Assembly (NCBI GenBank): GCA_946478845.1
Contig: CAMLDI010000022.1
Coordinates: forward strand, 1-45,195
Source of the DNA: an uncultured Paenibacillaceae bacterium
Lineage (GTDB): Bacteria; Bacillota; Bacilli; Aneurinibacillales; Aneurinibacillaceae
Direction: 5' to 3'
DNA length: 45,195 bases
The stretch's first letter is position 1, and each line of letters opens with the position of its first letter. The notes beneath the pieces were generated by a model. It was not told where the DNA came from, searched no databases, and was given only the letters and a program-made list of their open reading frames with translations. The position numbers were made by a program, and so were the translations under genes. This document shows, one piece after another, positions 16,447 through 24,961 of the stretch.

Positions 16447-17424
16447 TTGCAGGCAGAAAAGACAAGCAAAACCATACACCTGGAAAGTACGGAAGAGGCC
16501 AGTCAGTTAATTGGCCCTCAGGATTGTTTTTTAAATGAAATTGAAAAATCAACCTCTGCCCATATTCTTGTGAGAAGTGAAGAAATTATGATAAAGGGTG
16601 AGGAAAAAGAAGTAACCCGGGTTGCTTCTCTTTTCCAAACCCTGGCTGTATTATTGCGGAAAGGGGTCAAACTTTCTTCCCAGGATATTCAATATGCCAT
16701 CCAAATGTCCAATAAAGATGCTCTTGAAGAATTGTTGGAGTTATATCAACAACCTATTGCTACCTCTGTAAAAGGAAAATTAATTCGGGTCAAAACGCTG
16801 GGACAACGCCATTATGTCACTTCTATTAAAAAAAATGATATTGTTTTTGGCGTAGGACCTGCGGGTACAGGGAAGACCTATCTTGCGGTAATTATGGCAG
16901 TCACTGCGTTAAAAGCCAATAAAGTAAAGCGAATTATCCTTACCCGGCCAGCAGTAGAAGCAGGAGAAAGCCTGGGGTTTCTGCCTGGGGATTTGCAGGA
17001 AAAAGTAGACCCTTATTTACGGCCCTTGTATGATGCTCTGCAGGATGTGTTAACAGCTGACAATATGGCAAAATATATGGAACGGGGAGTCATTGAAGTT
17101 GCACCTCTAGCTTATATGAGGGGACGCACATTAGACGATTCCTTTATTATCTTAGACGAGGCACAAAACACCACTCCTGAACAAATGAAGATGTTTCTAA
17201 CCCGGCTTGGCTTTGGTTCCAAAATGGTCATTACAGGCGATATTACACAAATGGATCTGCCCAGGGGAAAAAAATCAGGGTTGCGGGAATCCATTCGCCT
17301 ATTGGAAGGGATTGAGGATATTTCTTTTGTGTATCTTACAGAAAGTGATATTGTACGCCATCCTCTTGTTCGGAAAATAATTAATGCCTATGAAAAAGAT
17401 AATATTGTTAAAGGGGAATCATAA
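16447..17424 (+). CDS. phoH: PhoH-like ATPase
   Basis: This 325-residue PhoH-family P-loop ATPase has the N-terminal KH-like region (ILVRSEEIMIKGEEKEV), Walker A GPAGTGKT (residues 137-144), TRPAVEAGESLGFLPGD, and Walker B FIILDEAQN. The family is associated with RNA metabolism and its neighbour YbeY. Translation starts at TTG 16447, 11 bases after AAGGAG. It overlaps ybeY in a TAATG junction, indicating translational coupling. Confidence 0.95.
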   Translation: MQAEKTSKTIHLESTEEASQLIGPQDCFLNEIEKSTSAHILVRSEEIMIKGEEKEVTRVASLFQTLAVLLRKGVKLSSQDIQYAIQMSNKDALEELLELYQQPIATSVKGKLIRVKTLGQRHYVTSIKKNDIVFGVGPAGTGKTYLAVIMAVTALKANKVKRIILTRPAVEAGESLGFLPGDLQEKVDPYLRPLYDALQDVLTADNMAKYMERGVIEVAPLAYMRGRTLDDSFIILDEAQNTTPEQMKMFLTRLGFGSKMVITGDITQMDLPRGKKSGLRESIRLLEGIEDISFVYLTESDIVRHPLVRKIINAYEKDNIVKGES

Positions 17425-17900
17425 TGAGTTTAGATATTGAGTTTGTACAGGAATTGGAAAATCCAGTGAAGGAGCATCTTCTGCAACTTATGGAGCACGT
17501 TCTAGTTACCGCAGCGCAAATGGAGGATGTTACCGGAGAAGTGGTAGTCACTCTGGTGGATAATGAGCGAATACAGGAACTGAATCGGGATTATCGGGGG
17601 ATTGACCGTGCCACAGATGTGTTATCTTTTGCTATGAACGAAAGTGGTGAGGATGAACCTGAGATAATATTCGAGGAAGAAGAAGCCCCCAATATGTTAG
17701 GGGATATTATTATTTCTGTGCCAAGAGCATTGGAACAAGCAAATGAGTACGGCCATACCTTAGAAAGAGAAATGGGATTTCTTTCTATTCATGGTTTCCT
17801 GCATTTGTTAGGGTACGACCATCAAAATGATGAGGAAGAAAAAGAAATGTTTAGCCGGCAGGAGGAAATTCTGGCTCACGTTCAATTAAAGCGGAATTAA
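17424..17900 (+). CDS. ybeY: Endoribonuclease / rRNA maturation factor YbeY
   Basis: This 158-residue zinc-dependent protein has the invariant metal motif HGFLHLLGYDH near residues 123-133 (three His ligands). The upstream signature is YRGIDRATDVLSFAM, and MLGDIIISVPRALEQA follows. YbeY acts in 16S 3'-end maturation and ribosome quality control. Its start overlaps the phoH stop (TAATG), and dgkA follows almost directly, as in other Firmicutes. Confidence 0.96.
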   Translation: MSLDIEFVQELENPVKEHLLQLMEHVLVTAAQMEDVTGEVVVTLVDNERIQELNRDYRGIDRATDVLSFAMNESGEDEPEIIFEEEEAPNMLGDIIISVPRALEQANEYGHTLEREMGFLSIHGFLHLLGYDHQNDEEEKEMFSRQEEILAHVQLKRN

Positions 17901-17912
17901 AAGGTGCCATTT

Positions 17913-18599
17913 ATGAAAGAACTGGAAAGATTAAGGAAGAGTTTTGGATTTGCGATTGAGGGGATCTTATACACAGTAAAAACCCAACGAAACATGAAGA
18001 TTCATGTAGGTACAGCAATCATTGTTTTGCTTTTTGGGTTGTGGTTAGGGATCTCAAGGTTGGAAGTCTTATTGGTGTTTTTTTCAATTCTTTTAGTTTT
18101 TATCATGGAAACTTTAAATACAGCTATTGAAAAAACAGTGGATCTGGCAGTTGGGGAAGAAAGGCATCCCCTTGCTAAAATCGCCAAGGATATAGCAGCA
18201 GGTGCGGTGTTATTTTCCGTTATGTTAGCTGTTTTTACGGGGATGTTTGTCTTTGCTGAACCTTTGTCCCATTGGCTAGTAACAGGAAGCCGAAAAATGG
18301 TTGATTTAACCCAGCGTGGAGGAGTGGTCCTTCCCATTGTATTTTCAATTTTTCTCGTTTTTTTATTGTTTGTCCTATTTCGCCGAATACAATTTATTTT
18401 TACGGCTTTCTATACTTTAATATTCCTTTTTCTTTTTCTTTCGCCCCAATTGTTACTAACAGGGATTATTCTCATTGCTTCAATCATCATCTTCCTAAAT
18501 TTTTTATCCTTCACAGAAAAACCAGTATACCTCTTTTTGCAATTAATGATTAGTTTTCTTTTATCCTGGTTTATATGGCAGTTTGCCTTCATGGCATAA
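17913..18599 (+). CDS. dgkA: DgkA-type undecaprenol/diacylglycerol kinase with C-terminal membrane extension
   Basis: Residues 1-125 form a normal DgkA-type lipid kinase: an amphipathic start (ERLRKSFGFAIEGI), then membrane helices with the catalytic ETLNTAIEKTVDL and KDIAAGAVLFSVMLA. In Gram-positive bacteria this family phosphorylates undecaprenol. Usual homologues end near residue 125-135. This one continues for about 100 residues with three to four more hydrophobic segments, giving 228 residues. The extension has no PAP2 motif. ATG 17913 is preferred over GTG 17904 because AAAGG is placed better for it. It sits between ybeY and cdd as in B. subtilis. Confidence 0.9.
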   Translation: MKELERLRKSFGFAIEGILYTVKTQRNMKIHVGTAIIVLLFGLWLGISRLEVLLVFFSILLVFIMETLNTAIEKTVDLAVGEERHPLAKIAKDIAAGAVLFSVMLAVFTGMFVFAEPLSHWLVTGSRKMVDLTQRGGVVLPIVFSIFLVFLLFVLFRRIQFIFTAFYTLIFLFLFLSPQLLLTGIILIASIIIFLNFLSFTEKPVYLFLQLMISFLLSWFIWQFAFMA

Positions 18600-18611
18600 G
18601 GAGGGGGTCGT

Positions 18612-19013
18612 ATGGATGATGAAATATTATTGAAAGAAGCAAAGAAAGCCCGGGAAAAAGCCTATTGCCCTTATTCCAACTTTCCTGTAGGTGCAGCTGT
18701 ATTTGGAGAAAATGGGAAAATATATTATGGTTGTAATATCGAAAATGCGGCCTATCCAGCTGGAATGTGTGCAGAACGAACCGCTTTATTTTCTGCTTAC
18801 GCAGATGGATGCCGTTCAATTAAAAAAATTGCTGTAATTGCCGACACCCCTGTTCCAATTTCACCATGTGGTTCTTGCCGTCAGGTCATGGTTGAATTGT
18901 GTTCTATTGACACAAAAGTGGTTATGGGGAATATATCAGGGTTTATGAAAACCCTTACTGTTGGAGATTTACTGCCCGGCGCATTTACTCAGGAGGATTT
19001 ACATGGAAAATAA
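18612..19013 (+). CDS. cdd: Cytidine deaminase
   Basis: This 133-residue homotetrameric-type cytidine deaminase converts cytidine and deoxycytidine to uridine forms in pyrimidine salvage. Zinc and catalysis are assigned to Cys53 and Glu55 ([11 protein letters not shown]) and the Cys86-x2-Cys89 pair (PCGSCRQVM). The cytidine-binding [10 protein letters not shown] precedes them. AAGGAGGGG lies before ATG 18612. Its last 11 bases overlap the era start. Confidence 0.96.
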   Translation: MDDEILLKEAKKAREKAYCPYSNFPVGAAVFGENGKIYYGCNIENAAYPAGMCAERTALFSAYADGCRSIKKIAVIADTPVPISPCGSCRQVMVELCSIDTKVVMGNISGFMKTLTVGDLLPGAFTQEDLHGK

Positions 19014-19914
19014 GAACTATAAATCAGGATTTGTTGCCATTATCGGAAGGCCAAATGTAGGCAAATCCACATTAATGAATCAAATTGTAGGCCAGAAAGT
19101 TGCCATCATGTCTGATAAACCACAGACAACCCGCAATAAAATTCGGGCTGTTTATACGTCAGCGGAAGGGCAAATTATCTTTTTAGATACCCCTGGCGTG
19201 CATAAACCGAAATCTAAGCTAGGTGATATGATGAATCGCATGGTAGAAAGCGCCTTGCGAGAAGTGGATGTTATTCTATTCCTGGTAGATGCCTCTGAAA
19301 AAAGGGGACCTGGGGATGAGTTTATCATTGAAAAATTAAAAGAGGTCCGTACCCCTGTTTATTTAGTTATTAATAAAATTGATAAAGTTACACCGGATCA
19401 ATTGCTTCCATTTATTGATGAATATCAAAAATTATATCCATTTGCGCAAATTGTTCCTGTATCCGCTTTAGTAGGGAATAATGTAAATCGATTAATGGAA
19501 CAAATTTTGCAAGAATTACCGGAAGGCCCAATGTATTATCCTGCCGATATGGTAACAGATCATCCTGAGAGGTTTGTCGTGGCAGAATTAATTCGGGAAA
19601 AAGTGCTTCAATTGACAAGGGAAGAAGTGCCCCACTCGATTGCTGTCGTAATAGATCAAATGAAAGAGCGAGAAAATAATCCTCAAATGGTGGATATTTA
19701 TGCTACAATTTATACAGAGCGCCAAACGCAAAAAGGAATCCTGATTGGTCATAAAGGAGGCCTAATGAAAGAAATAGGAAAACGGGCAAGGGAAGATATT
19801 GAACGTTTATTAGGTACGAAGGTTTATTTGAATTTATGGATTAAAGTGAAAAAGGATTGGCGCAATCAAGAAAACTATATACGCAATTTCGGATTTTACG
19901 ATGAGGATGAGTAG
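19003..19914 (+). CDS. era: Ribosome-assembly GTPase Era
   Basis: This 303-residue GTPase binds the 3' end of 16S rRNA during 30S assembly. The G1 loop is GRPNVGKST (residues 15-23), G3 is DTPGVHKP, and G4 is NKID. The C-terminal KH domain carries [21 protein letters not shown] 19003 is chosen because AGGAGG lies seven bases upstream and the product then has the family's standard N-terminus; the longer frame from 18961 is just overlap with cdd. Confidence 0.97.
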   Translation: MENKNYKSGFVAIIGRPNVGKSTLMNQIVGQKVAIMSDKPQTTRNKIRAVYTSAEGQIIFLDTPGVHKPKSKLGDMMNRMVESALREVDVILFLVDASEKRGPGDEFIIEKLKEVRTPVYLVINKIDKVTPDQLLPFIDEYQKLYPFAQIVPVSALVGNNVNRLMEQILQELPEGPMYYPADMVTDHPERFVVAELIREKVLQLTREEVPHSIAVVIDQMKERENNPQMVDIYATIYTERQTQKGILIGHKGGLMKEIGKRAREDIERLLGTKVYLNLWIKVKKDWRNQENYIRNFGFYDEDE

Positions 19915-20017
19915 AGAGATACATAAATATTCCAGAGGATAACCCTACCCATAACGGGTCATTATAAAAGTAAACTAATATCTCTTTGAAATGTCTTTTT
20001 CCGAAAGGATGGATACG

Positions 20018-20161
20018 ATGAAAGAGTTCTCCTGGGTTTATTTTTCAAAGACCGGAAGTATTGATGCGTATCTGCTTTATAAAGATTATGAGTACTTTCA
20101 AGAAGATGGGCAAAGGGATGTGGATGGGACACAGTTTGGTGAATCATTCTATAAACCGTAA
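20018..20161 (+). CDS. yqzL: Small YqzL-like protein
   Basis: This 47-codon ORF lies between era and recO, the position of yqzL in Bacillus. It begins KEFSWVYFSKTGSIDAYLLY, resembling the YqzL pattern of an aromatic start, TGSID and YLLYK. It has an AAGGAT ribosome binding site before ATG 20018 and ends with an acidic tail. The function is unknown. It ends 29 bases before recO. Confidence 0.8.
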   Translation: MKEFSWVYFSKTGSIDAYLLYKDYEYFQEDGQRDVDGTQFGESFYKP

Positions 20162-20190
20162 ACCCGAAATGAGAAGGGAAGCGGGAATTA

Positions 20191-20943
20191 ATGATTGGGA
20201 AAGCGGAAGGAATTGTACTCCGCGCCACAGACTATGGAGAATCCAACAAGATTTTAACGGTCTTTACCCGCAATGCAGGTAAAATAAGCATGATGGCCCG
20301 TGGGGCAAAAAAAAGTAAGAGTCGCTTTACAGCTGTATCTCAACTTTTTTCCCATGGGTATTTTCTATATCATGGCGGATCAGGTATGGTTACATTACAG
20401 CAAGGGGATTTAATACGTTCTTTTCGCAGAATTCGCGAGGATCTTATTAAGACTGCCTATGCAGTATATCTCGTTGAATTTTTCGATAAGATGACCAGTG
20501 ATGAAGACATCAGTTCTTATTTGTTTGATACATTATCAACAGCATTAGACTGGATTGATCAAGACAAAGATGTGGAAATGGTCGCCAGGTTATTTGAGTT
20601 GAAGTTGTTGCAAATCCATGGTTATCGCCCACGATTAGAAGGGTGTGTCCATTGCGGAAATAATCATTCTCCTTTTTTTATGAGTATTATAGAGGGGGGC
20701 TTTGTTTGCCAGGCCTGTGCCGGGTATCGGCATGATCCCAGTTTAATTACGGTAGGCCCAGGAGCAGTAAAGATTTTGCGTTTATTCCAGGGAATTCATA
20801 TGAATCAGGTTGGGAATATACAGGTAAAACCGGAAACGAAAGAGCAATTGCGAAAAGTGATGTTTTCGTTTATTGATGAATATACCCATGTCAAATTAAA
20901 ATCTCGCCGTTTCCTTGAACAACTCGATTTACTTAATGGTTGA
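20191..20943 (+). CDS. recO: DNA repair protein RecO
   Basis: This 250-residue recombination mediator works with RecF and RecR to load RecA. The N-terminal OB fold reads AEGIVLRATDYGESNKILTV. The C-terminal half has a four-cysteine zinc site (GCVHCGN and CQACAG). The start is ATG 20191 after GAAGCGGG. The stop codon TGA overlaps the -35 box of the glyQS promoter. Confidence 0.96.
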   Translation: MIGKAEGIVLRATDYGESNKILTVFTRNAGKISMMARGAKKSKSRFTAVSQLFSHGYFLYHGGSGMVTLQQGDLIRSFRRIREDLIKTAYAVYLVEFFDKMTSDEDISSYLFDTLSTALDWIDQDKDVEMVARLFELKLLQIHGYRPRLEGCVHCGNNHSPFFMSIIEGGFVCQACAGYRHDPSLITVGPGAVKILRLFQGIHMNQVGNIQVKPETKEQLRKVMFSFIDEYTHVKLKSRRFLEQLDLLNG

Positions 20944-20968
20944 CAAACCAGGCTCCTTCGTTTATGAT
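20940..20968 (+). promoter_or_regulatory. Sigma-A promoter of glyQS
   Basis: TTGACA (20940-20945), exactly 17 bases, and TATGAT (20963-20968) form a near-consensus promoter. The -35 box includes the recO stop codon. It places the transcript start near 20975 and fixes the length of the T-box leader. Confidence 0.8.
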
Positions 20969-20974
20969 TCTATT

Positions 20975-21150
20975 CAAATTGAACAAATTTTTTATACGAT
21001 GATGGAAGTGGCGCTCCGGAGTATTTTTTTATGAAAAAGTGGATTAGCCTATAGCTAATCAAATAGGGTGGAACCGCGGGTATAATCATTAACCCGTCCC
21101 TATGGTGTAAAGTGAATTTTTTACATCATAGGGACGGGTTTTATATTTTG
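20975..21150 (+). promoter_or_regulatory. Glycine-specific T-box riboswitch, compact form
   Basis: The T-box sequence AGGGTGGAACCGCG is at 21065-21078. Its bulge TGGA fits the 3' end of a tRNA-Gly with U73. It is followed by the terminator pair AACCCGTCCCTATG (21091-21104) and CATAGGGACGGGTT (21127-21140) with a T-rich tail, overlapping the antiterminator. A stem III-like hairpin GATTAGC/GCTAATC is at 21042-21060. Only about 90 bases lie between the predicted transcript start and the T-box, so Stem I must be very short. A GGC glycine specifier candidate is at 21010-21012, in the loop of a small TGGA/TCCG hairpin. Confidence 0.85.
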
Positions 21151-21174
21151 ATACAAAGAAAGTGAGGGTATTCG

Positions 21175-22053
21175 ATGAATTTCCAGGATATTATTTTGAA
21201 ATTGCAAAATTTCTGGGCGAAACAAAATTGTATCATCGTTCAGCCTTATGATGTGGAAAAAGGTGCAGGAACGATGAATCCTATGACCTTTTTGCGTTCC
21301 ATTGGACCTGAACCGTGGAATGTTGCTTATGTTGAACCTTCTCGCCGTCCTGCTGATGGCCGTTATGGGGAGAATCCAAACCGTCTTTATCAACATCACC
21401 AATTCCAGGTAATTATGAAACCATCTCCTAATAATATTCAAGAATTATATTTGGATAGCTTAAAAGAATTGGGGATTGATCCTTTATTGCACGATATTCG
21501 CTTTGTAGAAGATAACTGGGAATCTCCTACGTTAGGGGCCTGGGGCCTTGGATGGGAAGTATGGTTGGATGGCATGGAAGTTACCCAATTTACCTATTTC
21601 CAACAAGTTGGGGGCATTGATTGCAATCCTGTAGCCGTAGAGATTACCTATGGATTAGAGCGTCTGGCTTCTTATATTCAAGAAAAAGAAAATGTGTTTG
21701 ATTTGGAATGGGTGGAAGGTGTAACTTATGGAGACGTATTCCACCAGGCTGAATACGAACATTCAAAGTATACCTTTGAAGTATCTGATAGCAAAATGTT
21801 GTTTAATCTCTTTAGTATATATGAGGCTGAAGCCAAACGTTGCATGGAACAGAACCTTGTCTTGCCTGCTTATGACTATGTATTGAAATGTTCCCATACC
21901 TTTAACCTGTTGGATGCCCGTGGCGCTATTAGTGTTACAGAAAGAACAGGCTATATTGGACGAGTACGCAATTTAGCGAGAGAGGTAGCTCAAACCTATT
22001 ATCAAGTTCGTGAACAATTAGGATTCCCTATGTTGAAGGATAAGGAGGTTTAG
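21175..22053 (+). CDS. glyQ: Glycine--tRNA ligase alpha subunit
   Basis: This 292-residue alpha chain of the bacterial heterotetrameric class II glycyl-tRNA synthetase carries the catalytic core that forms glycyl-AMP. Recognisable segments are [52 protein letters not shown], and [19 protein letters not shown]. The start codon is 37 bases past the T-box terminator. It is followed by glyS after 3 bases. Confidence 0.97.
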   Translation: MNFQDIILKLQNFWAKQNCIIVQPYDVEKGAGTMNPMTFLRSIGPEPWNVAYVEPSRRPADGRYGENPNRLYQHHQFQVIMKPSPNNIQELYLDSLKELGIDPLLHDIRFVEDNWESPTLGAWGLGWEVWLDGMEVTQFTYFQQVGGIDCNPVAVEITYGLERLASYIQEKENVFDLEWVEGVTYGDVFHQAEYEHSKYTFEVSDSKMLFNLFSIYEAEAKRCMEQNLVLPAYDYVLKCSHTFNLLDARGAISVTERTGYIGRVRNLAREVAQTYYQVREQLGFPMLKDKEV

Positions 22054-22056
22054 TCA

Positions 22057-24138
22057 ATGAGTGAAACAAAAACTCTTCTCTTAGAAATTGGTACGGAAGA
22101 AATCCCTGCCCGTTTTGTAACAGGGGCAGCTGAACAATTAAAAGAAAAAGTAATGGGATGGTTAGACTATCAGCGCATTCCTTTCCAAAAGGTCAATCTT
22201 TTTGAAACCCCTCGTCGTTTTGCTGTAATGGTTGAGGGAGTTGGAACACAGCAAAAGGATATTGATGAAGAATTAAAAGGGCCTGGCAAAAAAATCGCAT
22301 TAGACGATCAAGGACAGTGGACGAAAGCTGCCCTTGGTTTTGCCCGTGGCAAAGGGGTTTCTCCTGAAGATTTATACATCAAAGAAATGGGTGGCGTAGA
22401 ATATGTGTTTGCCCGTAAACATGAACAAGGGCGGCCTACTGCTGAGCTTCTTCCTATGTTAAAGGAAACCATTAGTTCTATGTCTTTTCCTAAAAACATG
22501 CGTTGGGGAAGTTATGATTTAAAATATGTTCGTCCTATTCGTTGGATGGTTGCTCTTTTTGGCAACGAAGTCATTTCTTTTGAAATTACTGGGGTTGCAG
22601 CTTCTAATGTGACCCGGGGACATCGTTTCTTGGGCCAGGAAGTGAGCATCGGATCACCAGAGGAGTATGCTGCAAAATTAGAGGAGCAATATGTAATTGT
22701 TGATCCTCAGGAACGCAAAAAAAAGATTTTACAACAAATCCATGCTCTTGAATCTGAACAAGGGTGGACGATTCCTATTGATGAAGAGCTTCTTGATGAA
22801 GTTGTGCATCTTGTTGAATATCCAACTGTGTTATTTGGAAATTTTGAAAAAGAATATTTAGAAATTCCACAGGAAGTATTAATTACTTCCATGCGGGAAC
22901 ATCAACGGTATTTTCCTGTTGTGGATCAGGATGGACGCCTTCTTCCCCATTTTGTCACTGTACGCAATGGAGACAATCAGGGATTGGATATTGTGGCGAA
23001 AGGGAATGAAAAGGTTCTACGTGCCCGTTTATCAGATGCCCGTTTCTTCTATGAAGAAGACCAAAAAATGGAGATTGATGCAGCCCTTTCCCGATTAGAA
23101 ACCGTTGTGTTCCATGAAGAGCTAGGGACCATTGGGGATAAGATTCGCCGTTTTGAAAAAATCGGAGCACAAATCGCTGATGAAATTCAGTTGAATGAAC
23201 AAGAAAAAGCCCAATTAAGCCGTGCTGCTTCTATCTGCAAATTTGATTTAGTATCCCATATGGTATATGAGTTCCCCGAACTTCAAGGAATTATGGGAGA
23301 ACGGTATGCGAAACTTGCCGGGGAAGAAGAAGGGGTATCAAGGGCAATTTTTGAACACTATTTACCCCGTTTTGCTTCAGACCAATTGCCGGCTACAAAA
23401 GTGGGAGCTGTATTAAGTATTGCAGATAAATTAGATACCATTGCAGGTTGTTTTGCCATTGGCATTATTCCTACAGGTTCTCAGGATCCTTATGCCTTAC
23501 GCCGTCAGGCAACAGGTATTGTTCAAATATTATTAGATCAAAAAATTGAACTTCCTCTTCCTTCTTTATTTAACCTGGCTTTAGGCATTTTAGAGGAAAA
23601 AGGGCTTCTTAAACGAGATGCAAAGGAAATTAAAAAAGATTTACAAGACTTCTTTACTCTGCGCTTAAAGAATTTGTTGCAGGAAAATCAAGTTCGTTAT
23701 GATGTGATTGATGCCGTATTATCAGCAGATAGTACAAAGGTAATGGATATACTTGCACGGGCAGAAACCTTAATGCATTGGGTGAAACGGGACGAATTTA
23801 AAGGAATTGTTGAATCCTTTAACCGTGTAAACAACCTGGCACAGAAGGCTACCACTAATCAGGTTGAGGAACAATATATTAGCCATGAAGCAGAAGAGCA
23901 ACTGTGGAAAGCGTTCCAATCTGTTCAACAAGAAGGGGATGCCCTCCTGGCACAAAAAGATTATATGAAAGCATTAGAAACATTGGCTACTCTGCAACCA
24001 GTTATTGACCATTTCTTTGAACAGGTTATGGTTATGGTTGAAGATGAAAACGTTAGAAATAATCGTTTAGCTATTCTTTCTTCTATAGCAAGAGGAATCT
24101 TTGCCTTTGCTGATTTTAGTAAAATTGTATTTGCATAG
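22057..24138 (+). CDS. glyS: Glycine--tRNA ligase beta subunit
   Basis: This 693-residue beta chain binds tRNA-Gly and completes the enzyme with GlyQ. It begins LLLEIGTEEIPARFV, contains an HD-like segment in the middle, and ends with a helical anticodon-binding region. Length and N-terminus match the family. AAGGAGG lies before ATG 22057, and the gene is expressed with glyQ under the glycine T-box. It ends 3 bases before a palindromic terminator. Confidence 0.97.
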   Translation: MSETKTLLLEIGTEEIPARFVTGAAEQLKEKVMGWLDYQRIPFQKVNLFETPRRFAVMVEGVGTQQKDIDEELKGPGKKIALDDQGQWTKAALGFARGKGVSPEDLYIKEMGGVEYVFARKHEQGRPTAELLPMLKETISSMSFPKNMRWGSYDLKYVRPIRWMVALFGNEVISFEITGVAASNVTRGHRFLGQEVSIGSPEEYAAKLEEQYVIVDPQERKKKILQQIHALESEQGWTIPIDEELLDEVVHLVEYPTVLFGNFEKEYLEIPQEVLITSMREHQRYFPVVDQDGRLLPHFVTVRNGDNQGLDIVAKGNEKVLRARLSDARFFYEEDQKMEIDAALSRLETVVFHEELGTIGDKIRRFEKIGAQIADEIQLNEQEKAQLSRAASICKFDLVSHMVYEFPELQGIMGERYAKLAGEEEGVSRAIFEHYLPRFASDQLPATKVGAVLSIADKLDTIAGCFAIGIIPTGSQDPYALRRQATGIVQILLDQKIELPLPSLFNLALGILEEKGLLKRDAKEIKKDLQDFFTLRLKNLLQENQVRYDVIDAVLSADSTKVMDILARAETLMHWVKRDEFKGIVESFNRVNNLAQKATTNQVEEQYISHEAEEQLWKAFQSVQQEGDALLAQKDYMKALETLATLQPVIDHFFEQVMVMVEDENVRNNRLAILSSIARGIFAFADFSKIVFA

Positions 24139-24141
24139 CGC

Positions 24142-24176
24142 AATGCGGCCCATATGGGCCGCATTTATTTTATCTT
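24142..24176 (+). terminator. Terminator after glyQS
   Basis: The 24-base stretch at 24142-24165 is a perfect palindrome (AATGCGGCCCAT and its complement). It is followed by TATTTTATCTTT and starts 3 bases past the glyS stop. Confidence 0.85.
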
Positions 24177-24232
24177 TGTATAATTTAAAGTTCCATAAAG
24201 GATTTCTTTATTTTCACCATCATATAAATAAG

Positions 24233-24250
24233 ATATAGTATATACTATAT
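24233..24250. promoter_or_regulatory. 18-bp perfect palindrome upstream of ccpN
   Basis: ATATAGTATATACTATAT is its own reverse complement. It lies about 55 bases upstream of the proposed ccpN start and overlaps TATAGT/TATACT, which could serve as -10 boxes. It may be an operator, possibly for autoregulation. A/T richness makes chance palindromes more likely, so the call is tentative. Confidence 0.4.
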
Positions 24251-24305
24251 ATAGGATTCACTCGGAATTAGTATGACCTTAAAGGGTGAATGGAGGTGAG
24301 CTGAC

Positions 24306-24947
24306 ATCGAACTGACAAAGAGACAGGAGATGATTCTTGACATTGTTAAGAATCATGGACCGATTACAGGAGAGCAAATTGCAGAACGTCTTTCTTTAAC
24401 CCGTGCGACCTTGCGCCCTGATTTGGCAATTCTAACCATGTCAGGCTTTCTTGATGCCCGGCCCCGAGTAGGCTATTTTTATTCTGGAAAAGATGGAAAT
24501 CGGCTAATAAAAGAAGAAATCGAACGGAAATGTGTGAAAGATTATAAAGCTCAGCCGATTATCATCAAGGAATCAAATTCTGTTTATGATGGAATTTGTA
24601 CGTTATTTCTAGAAGATGTAGGAACTTTATTTGTAGTAAACAACTCCGGGCATTTAGCTGGCGTTGTATCTAGAAAGGATTTATTAAGAGCTGCTCTTGG
24701 CAATAAAAATTTGGAAGATATTCCTATTAGTATTATAATGACGAGGATGCCTAATATCGTAACATGTACCCTTGAAGAAAGTTTATTGGAAGCAGCAAGA
24801 AAATTAATTCATAATCAGATTGATTCCCTTCCAGTGGTTAAACCCGTTTCTTTTAATGGAAAAACGGCCTATGAAGTGGTTGGACGAGTAACTAAAACCA
24901 CCATTACGAAGGGATATGTAGAACTAGGAAACGAGGTTACCGTTTAA
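24306..24947 (+). CDS. ccpN: Gluconeogenesis repressor CcpN (HTH plus two CBS domains)
   Basis: CcpN represses gluconeogenic genes when glycolytic carbon is available. The N-terminal winged helix reads MILDIVKNHGPITGEQIAE, followed by RATLRPDLAILTMSGFLDAR. Two CBS domains follow (VYDGICTLFLEDVGTLF onwards, and MPNIVTCTLEESLLEAARKL), which bind nucleotides. The first ATG (24330) would remove the beginning of the HTH and has its AGGAG touching it. The frame continues upstream as IELTKRQE, the expected CcpN N-terminus, to an ATC at 24306 located six bases after GGAGGTGAG. No ATG, GTG or TTG occurs between the upstream stop and 24306, so an ATC start is proposed. Length is then 213 residues. Confidence 0.88.
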   Translation: MELTKRQEMILDIVKNHGPITGEQIAERLSLTRATLRPDLAILTMSGFLDARPRVGYFYSGKDGNRLIKEEIERKCVKDYKAQPIIIKESNSVYDGICTLFLEDVGTLFVVNNSGHLAGVVSRKDLLRAALGNKNLEDIPISIIMTRMPNIVTCTLEESLLEAARKLIHNQIDSLPVVKPVSFNGKTAYEVVGRVTKTTITKGYVELGNEVTV

Positions 24948-24961
24948 AAAAGGAGGGTATT

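Noticed and set aside
20018..20161. A frameshift in yqzL.
   Set aside because: Careful reading of the bases shows an uninterrupted 47-codon frame.
20061..20282. A 73-codon ORF spanning the end of yqzL and the start of recO.
   Set aside because: It is a different frame over two better-supported genes.
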